64,000 nt of DNA from Macrotis lagotis (Eukaryota > Chordata > Mammalia > Peramelemorphia > Peramelidae). Positions 45,761 through 57,510 of this stretch are shown here, piece by piece. The stretch covers positions 281,744,509 to 281,808,508 of the forward strand of contig NC_133658.1 in NCBI RefSeq assembly GCF_037893015.1, written 5' to 3'. Below the pieces are notes generated by a model. That model searched no databases, was not told where the DNA came from, and saw nothing but the letters and a program-made list of their open reading frames with translations. Position 1 is the stretch's first letter; each line of letters starts with the position of its first letter. Made by a program: the position numbers and the translations under genes.

Positions 45761-45995
45761 TGATACCGAAATTACAGCAAGTCTTTCCTTTTCCCTCGTG
45801 GAAGCATCATCAGCTGCAAAATCAACAATACCTTTCTTTTCCTGGTTGTCATCCTCCACAAACTGGCTCAGAGTTTGTTCCCTGTGGCCAGGCGTGTTGC
45901 TGACCGTTGATCTGTCCTTTCCTCCCTTCAGCCACTGTGACTGTGGGCATGAGTCTTCAACAGATATCCCCTGGATCTCCCTCTCAGCAAGAAGG
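45761..45995 (-). CDS. CCDC187: CCDC187-like exon, 235 bp
   Basis: Acceptor AATTGTCTTGCAG (AG at 45997-45996); donor GTATCA then GTAAGG (GT at 45760-45759). One base completes a His codon with the upstream exon; 78 codons follow, ending in phase 0, which fits the next exon. The reading LLAEREIQGISVEDSCPQSQ ... TREKERLAVISVS is acidic and hydrophilic. Several CpGs are retained (for example near 45800 and 45890), unlike the flanking intron. No domain recognised. Confidence 0.8.
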
Positions 45996-47454
45996 CTGCA
46001 AGACAATTCAAAAGAGCAGTTTATGTTTTCTGACCCAGATCATGTTCCTCTTATGGGAACCACCATCCTGATGGAACTCTTTGTGCCCCTAGGGCTCTGC
46101 CACAATGTCTTTGGGGGTGGGGTGGGGGTTCAGGGAGAAAGGCTTTTTGTTCTTTTGCTTTTAGGATAACTGTCAAATCCTTTTTTGTTTGGTTTTTTTT
46201 TAGCAGCATTCTTTAAAGGTCTGTGTCCAGTGGCTAAAGTACCATGCTAGTGAATTTAAGTTTACATAATCACCATCTCTGCATGAATTTTGTAATTTGT
46301 ATGTAAATTCTTAATCAAAGCAGTGTGCTTTTTGTTACAAGGAGAAAAGGATGAGTGAGAATAAACGATTTAGTAGAGCCTGTCCAGAGTACTGAGATAA
46401 TGTAGCCAGTGACCTACTCAGTGTGGTCACAGGAACATCATTGGCCTGCTTTCATTAAATGCCTAAAACAAATTTCCTAACCTACACCCCAAAATGATTT
46501 CAAACTCCACCCATTCAGACTGCCTTTCCAGTCAGTCTGATGGAGATGGGAAAAGTGTAGAAGTCCTTCAGGATTCCTGTTAGTCTGGTTTCTGGAGCAT
46601 ATATTTCAAAACCAACATGTTATTACAGAGTCTGAGATTTAACTTGCAAGTGTCCTCACATCTCTCTATGTACATTCTCAATAATATATCTTTTCTTTCT
46701 TCCTTCATCTGTAAGTCACTACAAATAAATCCGGTTATGAGTTTTGGGTTTTTAAAATTTGAGTACAGTTCTAAAAACCAATGTGTCATCAAAATTCTTG
46801 GCTCTTTAACTGGCTCTGATATTCTCAATGATCTGGGAGGAACAGAAGAGTCAACTTCAAATTGTAAAAGAAACATTGAGTCATTAATGCATCCAGGGGG
46901 CAGCCAGGTTCAGAATGGAGAGGGAACTATAAAGAATGACATTTAAGAAACAGTTGAAGAAATGGGAAAGTTAAACTGGAGAAATAGAGACTTATTGAGA
47001 TCCCAATTGTCTTTATGTATCTGAAGGCATTTGGAAGAGCTATTAAATTTATTCTGTATAGCTCCAAAGTAAAGAGGTAGGCTGGACCCAAGGATGAAAG
47101 TTACTAGGAGGGATTTTAAGCTTAGCTTAAGAAGTTCTTAACTCGAACTGTCCAATAATTAAAGGTTACCTTATGAACTATTACTTCTTATCACTGGAGA
47201 TCTTCAAATGGAGACTAGAATAACTCCTCCTTGGAAATGCTAAAGAGCAGATTCCAGCACTATGTTGAAAGTTGTATGAGAAATTTCTAAAGTCCCTTAT
47301 AATTCTAACATCTGACCCACTTCTTTAGGTCAAGGGTTCGTTCTTAACCAGAGATCTCAACTTTAAAAACATATTAGGATAACTATTTTTAATATACTTG
47401 TTCATTATAATCCTGTCTATTCTGTTTTATGTTTATCTGTTTTGGCCGTGTGAG

Positions 47455-47690
47455 GCTCCCTTTCTCAACATACTTCTCCTTCAACTGTCACATCTCCATC
47501 ATCTGTCACGTTATCTATTGCATTTATTGACCATTAAGGTTGGAAAGAACAGAGCATGATTTATGGGTGCAACATGGTTTATAGATTATAAAGTCATTTT
47601 AGATAGCTGGCCGCAAGCCCTTTAAATGGAGATGTGCTTTCCTAGAGGTCAGTAACCTACTTTAATTTAATTATCAAAAGGGTCCTGACA
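47455..47690 (+). repeat. Local duplicated segment, copy A
   Basis: Matches 49640-49880 in order: GTCACATCTCCATCATCTGT, CATGATTTATGGGTGCAACA, TTATAGATTATAAAGTCATT, CAGTAACCTACTTTAATT. The copies are in direct orientation, diverged by substitutions and small indels. Not a family I recognise. Confidence 0.75.
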
Positions 47691-48409
47691 CAAAAATCAT
47701 TAACAACTTCAGTTTAGGGGTCTTTCGCTTCCCCAAATGTAGGTTGATCTGACTGCTGTACCTATCACAATACAAAATTGCTATAGGGGTGTGCTTCATG
47801 ACTCGATCTACTTCACCCATGAGCTAAGAGACACACACAGCTAAATCTTTCCAATAGCCAACTCTTCCCACACCACTGGGGAAAGAGTTTGTTTGCCATT
47901 TCCAAAGCAAAGTACAATAAAAACTTAAAGCTCTAGTGAAAATAAAACTTTTTTTTTTTAAGAAAGTGTTCAGGATTTTTAGGTAAGCCTATGCCAATTC
48001 CAATTCTAGAAGAATTTGCCTGGTGTAGGGATGGGGAAAGAGGTGGGTGTTCAACTTCATTTTCCACCTCCAGAATCCTGTTATCATCCATCCAAGATGC
48101 TTTATTTCCAAGCATCCCAAAAGGAAAAAAATGCCCCGTTAACAATTCAGGAGAGTCATAATCAATTAACAGCTGTAGGCAACATCATTATCATCAGTGT
48201 AAAATATTTATTGTCATTACCCTTATGCAAAGAACTGTATAAAATTTTCTTCCATATTTATCAGAGAAAAAGAATAAGAGTGTTCAGTTAAATTTTTCCT
48301 TTTGCCATATAGGAAAATCTTGCCTATTCTTCCCATTCTTCAGTTATAACAATACCACCTTACATGGGTATAGTACTTCTGACACCTTGAGGGCTTTTGT
48401 TTAGATTAT

Positions 48410-48610
48410 TTCACTTTACTTAATCAGTAAATAATTATTGAGTGCTTACTCTGGTCATGGTACTTAATTCTCACAATAAATAGTCTTATGAGATAGAGCA
48501 GGTATATTATAGTCACACTATAGCTAATGATACAAAGGCTAAGCAAAGTGAAATGAGAAGGCCAATTAGTGGCAGAACTGGGACCTGGACATGGATTTCC
48601 TGAAATTAAG
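48410..48610 (-). repeat. MIR-type SINE
   Basis: TTATTGAGTGCTTACTCTGG, CATGGTACTTAATTCTCACA and AATTAGTGGCAGAACTGGGA in reverse MIR order. Confidence 0.65.
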
Positions 48611-48741
48611 GTCTCTTTATTATTTGTATGACACTATCATATATTATGCTGATCCATAATACTATACTGATATACTACACCATACACTACACTGAGCTTT
48701 GCCCTCACTCTCACCTTTGCACAAGCCCTGGATCTCTGTGG

Positions 48742-48742
<1 letters not shown>

Positions 48743-48792
<50 letters not shown>

Positions 48793-48816
48793 GTATGTAT
48801 ATATATATATATATAC
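48743..48816 (+). repeat. (TA)n microsatellite
   Basis: About 37 TA units interrupted by three TG steps. Confidence 0.97.
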
Positions 48817-49639
48817 ATAAAGAGTTTAATGGCCACTGATTTAATATTTCTTTATTTCATATTTTATACTTCCTAAGGATAGCAAGGACTCCATTTCTTT
48901 ATGTACCATGTTGAACTTAGTGCTGCAGATAATGCTATATGGAATAAGATTTTTGTTATCAAGAGTTGTTATGTGGATTTAGGGTGGATTGAGTTTAGTC
49001 ACACAACTGGGGCTATAAATTGAAATGACTCAGATTTGTCTGCTTCCCCTATGAGAGGGATGTTGAAGACTAACTCTTCTCTTTCCCTTTCCAGTCCATG
49101 GGGCTACATTAGGAGAAATAGACTGAAAAATAAGAAAAAGTCTCCACTGATTTATTTAATGCCGATCTGGCTAAAGTTTCCTTTTAAAATATACTGAAAC
49201 CCTCCCCACCTTTCAGTCCATGAAGCCTCTCTGCTTTCCCCAAAGCTGACATCCAGTTCCCAAGACTCAAGAAGCACTCTCCATCCTGGAAAGATTCTGC
49301 TAACTACTTGGGCTAATGGTCACTGAAGCAACCTTCTCAGTAATAAGAAGGAAAAGTGCAGCCAAGAAACCTTTTTAAAGATGCCTGTGACTTGTAATCA
49401 ATAAGAACATGAATTATAGATCAGTTTCAAGCTGAGATTTATTTGAAAACTGCACCCACAGGGAAGCAAAGTACAGTACTGACGCATTGGCTGTTGAAAT
49501 AGGAAATTACTTCTTTTACTCAGAGAGATTTTTTAAATAGTCCTTGACCTTTTCCTAAAATAAATAATGCTCCAAATATTCCAAAACCTGTAAGTAGCTA
49601 CTGTGTATCACTGGACTTGCTTTGGCAGACCACTTCTTG

Positions 49640-49880
49640 GTGTGTTTCCTCTTCTCAACAGATCTCCCTTCAAGTGTCACATTTCCATCATTCATCACAT
49701 TATCCTATTGCATTGATTAAGCATTAATGTTTGAAGGGTAAGGAAATAGGTCATGATTTATGGGTGCAACAATGTTTATAGATTATAAAGTCATTTTAGG
49801 TAGCCAGACACTGAAAGGAAGCCGGACCCTTAAATTGAGATGTAGTTTCCTAGAGTTCAGTAATCTACTTTAATTAAACC
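49640..49880 (+). repeat. Local duplicated segment, copy B
   Basis: Direct counterpart of 47455-47690, about 2.2 kb away, with an extra insertion around 49808-49825. Confidence 0.75.
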
Positions 49881-50039
49881 AATTTTTATTTCAAAGGGGA
49901 AATTAGGATTTACATAGTGTTTTTCAAGAAATTCTTTGATGAATAGTGAGGCCAATACTTTTCTGTGTCAAACAGTTCACTCTCAATTAATAGTCATTCA
50001 GCGTTACCTGGACTGATTCAATCTAAATTTCAACAATTT

Positions 50040-53000
50040 CTTTCCTGGTTGGTTGGTTCTTGTCCTTCATTTTTTGCAATAGACCAAAATGACATCACTG
50101 TGATAGAGATGAGTTATAGTGTGTCTGACTGACTGATCAGAAGATATAAGCTCGGAATGCTCTAACCACAGGTAGGGAAGAAATTGTCCATGTGAACACC
50201 TGGGATAGTGACTCTAAGCTTAAATATCTCACATTTCCTTTGAGCTGCTTCAATTCTGCCTTCCTCATAGAATATAGCACCCTCTCTGCTGAGGGCACGC
50301 CATGCTGGGTGCTCCTGAGTCAGTGTCTCCCATGCTGCACAATCAATTCCAAAGTTCTTGAGAGACCTTTAGGGATCCTTGTATTGCTTCTTCTGACCTT
50401 CCCTATGAGCAACTGCCCTATGTGAGTTCTACATTAAAATAGTCTTTTTTTTGGCAAGCATACGGCTGGCTTCAAACAACATAGATAATCCATTGTTGTA
50501 GCACCCTTTGTTGTAAAGTTTGAATGCCTGGCAGATTAGCTTGAGAAACGACCTCAATGTCTGGTACCCTATCTTTCCAGGTGATCTTCAGAATTTTCCT
50601 AAAACAATTTAAATGGAAGCAATTCCATTTCCTTGCATGGCACTAAATAGATTGTCCAGTTATCACAGACATACAGCAATATGATCAGCACAGTGACTCT
50701 AAACTTTCAGTGTGGTAGTCAGTCTAGTACCTTTTCTCTCTCATACTTTCTTTCAGAACCTCCCAAATATTGAGCTAGCTCAGTCAATGCTTGTGCTAAT
50801 TCTCATTATCAATGTGTACTTCCCTAGAAAGGGCACTGCCAAGGTAAGTGAACTTGTTCACAGCACTAAAAACTTCTCCTTTTGTTGTAATCAATGGTTT
50901 TGCATGTGAATGGTATGGTGCTGGCTGATGGAACACCTGAGTTTTCTTGTTAATTTTAAGGCCAAAGTCAGCACAAGTAGCAGAGAATGGATGCATGCTT
51001 TGTTGCATCCCAGGTTCAGAGACTGCATTGGGTGCACAGTCAGCTGCATACAGAAGACCAATGTCCCAACACTCCCTCCACTTTGGTCTTGGCTTGTAGC
51101 CTTTTACAGTTGAAGAATATACCTTTAGTGTGTTAGTTGACCTTGATGCCTTGTTCATCCTCAATGAAGGCATGTGCTAACATAGCTGAAAACATTATGC
51201 TAAAAAGCATGGGAGCAAGGTCACATCCTTGTTTCACTCCACTGGTGACTGGGAAATCTCAAGAGCATTGTCTACTATCCAGAATCCTGGATCATTCATG
51301 CCACCATGAAAATTATGCCATCATGAAATAATTCATAAACTTCTCTTGGGCAACCAAATTTTGACATAATTTTAGATTAAGCCTTTACAACTGATGATAT
51401 CAAAGACCTTGATCAGATCTAGAAATGCTCTTGGCATTTTTCCTGGAGTTGTCAGACAGCAAACACCATATCAATTATTACTTGACCCTTTCTGAAGGCA
51501 CACTGGCTCTCAAGTAGGTGACCATCTTCCAGGTGAAAGATAAGTCTATTAAAGAAGAACTCTGGTAAGAATCTTACCAGCAATGACTAAAAGAGAAACA
51601 CCCCTGTGATTGTCACAAGACAATCTATTCCCTTTAACTTTATAAACATAGACAATAGAGGCATCCTTGAATTCCTAGGAGATAACCTCTTCAAGCCATA
51701 TTATTTGGAAAATTTCAGTCAGCTGATCTTTGGGCACTGGATCCCTCACCTTATAAATCTCAGGTGGAATAGAATCAGCACCAGGTGCTTTGCCACATGA
51801 ACAGAGCCTAATGGTATTCAAAACCATTTGTTCAGTAGGAACTTCAGCTAGGAACTGATTGACTTCAACTTGAGATAAACGGTCAGTGACCTCTACAGTG
51901 ATTGATGATGGTTTGTTAAGAACACTATGCAAATGTTCAGTACATCTCTTCAGAACTTTGTCCTAATCACTAATCAATGTGGCAACATCAACATTGAGTA
52001 GTTGAGATGTACCATTTGTCTTTGACCATAAATAGACTTCAGGGCGTCATAAAAGCACTTTGGATTGTTAATATCTGCATAAAATTGAATTTCATCTGCC
52101 TTCTTACTGAGCCTCAAATCCTGACTCTCTCTAAACTTCACTTGTACTTTACTTTTGATGGAATTAAATGCTGTCTTCTTAGGAATGGATGGGCTATCCT
52201 GATGGTAAACCCTCTGGAATTCTCATTTAGCAACTTCTGTATTTCCTTATCATTTTCATCGAACCAGTCTTGGTGTTTGTGAGTATTCTGACTCAGATGA
52301 GCAATTGCAGTGCCATACACCAAATCTCTAAAAACTGCTCACTCTTTTTCTGCTCCACTATTGCCAACTGTGTGTTGGCTCAACTTTACCTCCAAACTGT
52401 TCCTATTCAGAGAAGCACTCTAATCTTTTGACATTAATTCTTCTGGTAGTCACTTTTTTTGGGGGTTGCTACTTCAGTTGAATGTCAAAATTTATCTTGG
52501 AGAGTATGAGTTTGTGATCAATCCAGCACTCTTTGCACACATTGCCTTGGTCAACCCCATCCTGTCTATCTCTTCTTATCTCGTAGTCTATTAGATGCCA
52601 ATGTTTGCTGTGATGGTGCAGGAAGTCTTATTGCATTTAGGTAAATAGAGGACAGTGTTGGTGATGAGAAGGTCATAAGATGTGCAAATGTTCAGTAGTA
52701 GGTGACCATTTTTGTGCTGTTTTCAACTTCAATCCTCCCTACTATGTTTAGTAGTCTGAGCCTACTCTAGCATTAAAGTCACCCAGAACTCTAAGCTTGT
52801 CCTCTTGGTACATTGATGATAAGGCTTCTCCAGGTCTCTATAAAACTTTTCTTTGTCTTCATCAGGGTTCATCACAGTGGGAGCATAGTCACTGATGAAG
52901 GTGATATGGCGTTTTCGCTCAAGGGGCAATCTCATCATCATGAGCCTATCATTTACTTCTTTTGGTAGGCATTCAAGAATGTTGACTAGAATAGTTTTGT

Positions 53001-53260
53001 TTTGCAAGGCAATAGGGTTAAATGATTTGCCCAAGGTTACACAACTAAGTAAGCATTGTGTCTGAGGTCAGATTTGAACTCAGGTCCTCCTGACTCCAGG
53101 ACTGGTGCTCTATTTATGGCATCTGGCATCACCTAGCTTCCCCTGAGTGCTTAGTTTTGATTACAAAGCCTACCCCAGTTTCACTTTGGCTACTCCAAAA
53201 AAAAATGTGTTTCCAGCTCATATCAGAGGTACTAGTCTTCCTTAAACACACTCTATACAC
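50040..53260 (-). mobile_element. RTE-like non-LTR retrotransposon, near full-length relic
   Basis: Domains occur in order along the minus strand. The endonuclease comes first (HIFFWSSQSETGVGFVIK near 53160-53240; LPKEVNDRLMMMRLPL and FISDYAPTV near 52860-52960). The linker follows (HKHQDWFDENDKEIQKLL, near 52250), then the RT fingers (CGKAPGADSIPPEIYK, near 51760) and the RT palm to thumb (LLYAADCA ... FTYLGSALSREVHIDNE, 50796-51060). The palm has YAAD in place of the catalytic YADD, and stops and frameshifts split the frame. Its 3' end resembles the RTE tail used by the composite SINEs here. A SINE splits the endonuclease. The clade name is inferred. Confidence 0.82.
52992..53142 (-). repeat. 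MAR1/WSINE1-type CORE-SINE nested in the RTE-like LINE
   Basis: Antisense copy from TTTTGCAAGGCAATAGGG to CATCACCTAGCTTCCCC. A short tagttttg sequence occurs on both sides (near 52990 and 53150), as expected of a target duplication. Confidence 0.88.
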
Positions 53261-54673
53261 CAACAGGGAACTCAAAGAAAGAATAATATCATACAATGCT
53301 CTGTGCATATTCTCCTTTATATTCAGGGAAATAATCAAATTATTTGGACTTCCTAGAAATATAATTCTGGCCTTAATATTTGTCTGCTCATTTAACCAAA
53401 TCATACTCTTCATTTTGGACTCCAGCTTTCTAAATCCTATTGGCAGGGTGGAGGCATGGTGGGATAGTATCAGAGTTAAGAAGAAAGATTTCAAAACTCA
53501 TATAAGATCTCATAAAGAGAAGATGAATGGATTTCTAGTCAAGATTGCAGAGAGAAACTAGGATCAGTGCTATGCTTTCCTGGCTTTCCCTCAGAACCAA
53601 CATTAATAAAATCTCTTAAAAAATTTTGGAGTGACAGAATGCACCAAAGATCAGAGTGAAACATCTTCTAGCAAGGTCTGTCCTAGGAAGGGGGAGGATG
53701 GGGGGGGACTCAGACAACAGAAAACCATTACACCTATGGTGGGGTGAGGTGAGGTAGGGAGTGGGGGGTAGGGTGGAGACTAGCCTGAGATCCTTGGGCT
53801 GTGGGAGCCAAGACTTTGGAGTTAGAACTTGACTGCACTGATGACAGCTCCAGTGCACTGGAAAATCTCCAGTGCAAAGCCTAGGACCTTATTCATCCAG
53901 TGTGGGTGGTCTGGAAAATCAGGCATTCCTGCCCAAACAGCTCAGACATAGCCCTAGTCTCTACTTCATCCAAAGATGGAGTGAGCAGCTGGTCTTCCCA
54001 GGAGCTGACCGTTTGGAAAGAGCTCTGGCATTTCAAACCCAACAGTCTATACCAGTGATGTCCAGTGAAGGAACTGACATTCCAGAGAGTCCGAGGCACC
54101 CCCAAAGATCTCAAAGGTCCAGGGATTGGGCAGCATACATACCCAGTGCAGATAATCAGAGAGAGAGAGAGAGCCCTAAGTATTCTTTACCTGCCTGTCC
54201 ACTGAGCAATCCCATGGACAACAATGAACCATGACCAGTAAGCAAATCTCTAGGGTTCTCAACACCAAAGGTCTATGAGCAAGCCCATCCCCCAACATAA
54301 GAACCTTGGAATAGATAACAAATCACAAAAAAAAGGCAGAGAAAAGCAGGGTCCATTGAAGGTTACCTTGGAGATAAGGATGGACAAAACAAGCTAAGAA
54401 AAGGAGAGCAGAAGGTGTACTACATGTGACTTTATTGAGGAGAAAATGAATTGTTCTCCAGCTCAGAAAGATTTCTTAAAAGAATTCAGAAAGGATTTTA
54501 AAAAATTAAATGGGAAAAAAATTGAGAAAACAAATGCAAGAGAAAATTAACGTGACAAAAAGTAACAGAAAAAACCAAATCCTTTAAAAATACAATTGGG
54601 CAATTGGACAAACAAAGCAGCTCTTTTAAGAATAGAAGTGACCAAATGGAAAAGGAGATGCAAAAACTAACTG

Positions 54674-54825
54674 AGGGGGGCAGCTAGGTGGCACAGAGGA
54701 TAGAGCATTGGCCTTCGAGTCAGAAGGAACCTGAGTTCAAGTCCGTCCTCAGACACTTAATAATTGCCTAGCTGTGTGACCTTGGGCAAGTCACTTAACC
54801 CCACTGACTTGCAAAAAACAAAACC
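54674..54825 (+). repeat. MAR1/WSINE1-type CORE-SINE in L1 ORF1
   Basis: Sense copy starting GGGGGGCAGCTAGGTGGCAC and ending in an A-rich CAAAACC tail. Confidence 0.9.
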
Positions 54826-54954
54826 AAAAAAAACCTGAAGAAAATATCTCCTTGAGAAAAAGAATTGGTCTAATGGAAGCTAATGATTTCATGAAAAACC
54901 AAGAATCTACTGAACAAAATAAAAAAAATAGAAAAAATAGAAAATGTAAAATAC

Positions 54955-57188
54955 AAGAGGGCGGAGCCAAGATGGCAGTGTGAAGGCAGCATTTCCTTCC
55001 CCCTCCAAAAAACTCCAAAAGCCATCAAATTATGACTCTAGTCAAAATCAAGAGGGGCAGAACCTACAGAAAGACTTCCCAGTCTAAGATAACTTAAAAG
55101 TTCCATGGGAAAGGTATGTTTCACTGGGCTAGGGCAGGTTGGAAAAAAAGTCATGGCTGCAGCACAGTGCAGTGCATTGAAGCCCAGGGATCACCAGGAA
55201 CAGCTTGCAGAGGCAGTAAGAAAACTCTGCTCCACCAGAACGAATGTGGAGTGAGGAGCACCGACCTTAGAACAGCCCTGTGGTGAGAACTTGCAGCAGG
55301 AATCAGGGAAGCCAGCCTGCACTTCCAGAGCACAGCCCACACATGGTAAGGGGGTCAGGGGAGACTGCAGAAATCTCTTTGCTCTCCCTGAGGCAGGACT
55401 GCTGTTTGCCCAAACTCAGATCCAGAGCTGCAGTTTGCGCTTCTATAAGATAGCCAAGCAGTGATCCTCCTTACAGCTCCAGGGTGGAGGGGAGTGCCTA
55501 TGGTTATCTACATATCAAAGCACAGGTAAGAGAGCATAAGACCTTGGAGGTATAAAGGCCCCAGTGGGGTGTCCTAAAAAAACCCCAAAGCCTTAGAAGA
55601 ATGGTAAAATAGCATTAGGCTGAGGAATTGAGAAAACAAAAGACAAAGAAGAATATGATCATAGAAAATTACTCTGGTCCCATGGAAGATTCAGAAAATG
55701 ACAGATTTGAAATGTCTGTATCCAAAGCCTCTAAGAGAAATAGAAAATGGGCTCAGGCTATGGATGAGCTCAAAAAAAAGACTTTGAAAAGCAATTAAGG
55801 GAGGTGGGTGAAAAATTGGGAGGAGAAATGAGAGTGATGCAGATAAATCATAATCAGCAGCTTGGTGAAAGAAATACAAAAAAAAATTGAAGAAAATATG
55901 TTAAAAACCAGTTTAGGTCAAATGGACAAAGCAAAACAAAAGCCAAATGAGGAGAAGAATGCCTTAAAAAAGCAGAACTGGCCAGCTGGAAAAGGAGATA
56001 AAAAAGCTCTCTGAAGAAAATAATTCCTTCAAATGCAAAATGGAAGTAAAGGAAGCTGATGAGTTTGTCAGAAATCAAGAAGAAATAAAACTCTTCCAAA
56101 AAATCCAAAAATTAGAAAAAATGTGAAATATCTCATTAGAAAAACAACTGACCTCGAAAACAGATCCAGAAGTAATAATTTAAAAATTATTGGGCTACCT
56201 GAAAGTCATGACCAGGAAAAGAGCCTAGATTTCATTTTTCAAGAAATAATACAGCAAAATTGTCCTGAGATCCGAGAAGTAGAGGGTAAAAAAGAAAATC
56301 TTCCAGGAATATTATAGCCAAATTTCAAAACTCCCAAGTCAAAAAGAAAATACTAAAAGTTGCCAGAAACAAACAATTCAACTACCATGGCTCTATCTAT
56401 AGTCAGGATTACACAGGATCTACATTAAGGACTCATAGGGATTGGAATATGGTATTCCAGAAGGCAAAAGAGCTTGGTTTACAACCGAAAATCAACTACC
56501 TAGCAAACCGAACATCCTCTTTCAGGGGAAAAGATGGACTTTCAATGAAACAGGGGACTTTCAGACTTTCCTGTCGAAACAACCAGAGCTGAACAGAAAG
56601 TTTGATCTTCAAGTGCAGGGCTCTGGTGAACTATAGAGGGGGTGGACAGGAAGGACTAACTATGAGGAACTTAATAATGTTGAACTGTCTGTATTCCTGC
56701 ATGGGAAGAAGATACTGATAACTCACATGAACTTTCTCATTTTTAAGAGCTGTTAGAAGGAGCATATATAGACAGGGCACAGGAAGGAGCTGAATATAAT
56801 GGTATAATATAGTAAAACGATAGAGTCAATGGGTGATAAAGGAAAGCACTGGGAGGAAGAGCAAGGAAAGGAAGAAGGGGCTAAAATATTTCACATAATA
56901 GTCAAGAAAAGCTTTTTCAATGGAATGGGGTAAGATGAGGGGGAATGAATAAACTTTCATTCCCATCAGAAATGTCTCAGAGGGGAAATAACCTACACAA
57001 TAGTATAGAATAGGTATAGAAATCTATCTTACCCTAGAGAAAAATGAGAGGAAAGGGATGGGATAAGGTGGAATGGGGGGGGAGGGGGAAATAGGTGATG
57101 GAAGAGAGGGAAGATTGTAGGAGAGGTTACTCAGATATAACACACTTTTGGACAGGAACAGGATAAAAGGAGAGAGAGCGAGAGAGAG

Positions 57189-57230
<42 letters not shown>

Positions 57231-57510
57231 GAATAAATGAGAATGGGGAGGAATAGAGTAGAGGAAAATACAATTAGTAATAGCAACTGTAGGAAAAATA
57301 TTGAAGCAACTTCTTTGGTGGACTTATGATAAAGAAGGCAACTCATCCCACAGACAGAGCCATTGGAATCTGAAAACAGACTGAAGCACATTTTTTTTCT
57401 CTCTCTCACACTGTTTTTGAGGTTTCTCATCTTCTTGGGGGGAGGGGGTTTACGTTTACTCTTAAAACAAGATTATTGTAATAATATAAAATAAGCCCCC
57501 CCAAAAAAGA
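54955..57510 (+). mobile_element. Full-length HAL1-like element (L1 ORF1 without ORF2)
   Basis: A 2,556-bp insertion with perfect 14-bp duplications aaaatgtaaaatac (54941-54954 and 57511-57524). It begins like an L1 5' UTR (GGGCGGAGCCAAGATGGCAG), encodes a disrupted ORF1 (coiled coil about 55700-56110; RNA-binding part with TDLENRSRSNNLKIIGLPES at about 56140-56205; C-terminal ILFQGKRWTFNETGDFQTFL at about 56510-56570), then a purine-rich 3' region, with no trace of endonuclease or reverse transcriptase. The 5' and 3' ends are both present, so it is not a simple truncation. It would have needed ORF2 protein in trans. Confidence 0.85.
57171..57227 (+). repeat. (AG)n microsatellite in the HAL1-like tail
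   Basis: AG run with two CG interruptions. Confidence 0.95.

Noticed and set aside
46580-46946. Overlapping open frames on both strands, including minus-strand DLQMKEERKDILLRMYIER
   Set aside because: No convincing splice donor lies in the right phase, the amino-acid content is unremarkable and both strands are equally open. Treated as chance.
53157-53561. 134-codon + strand open frame
   Set aside because: It begins antisense to the endonuclease of the RTE-like LINE and runs into an L1 5' region. It has no family resemblance in this direction.
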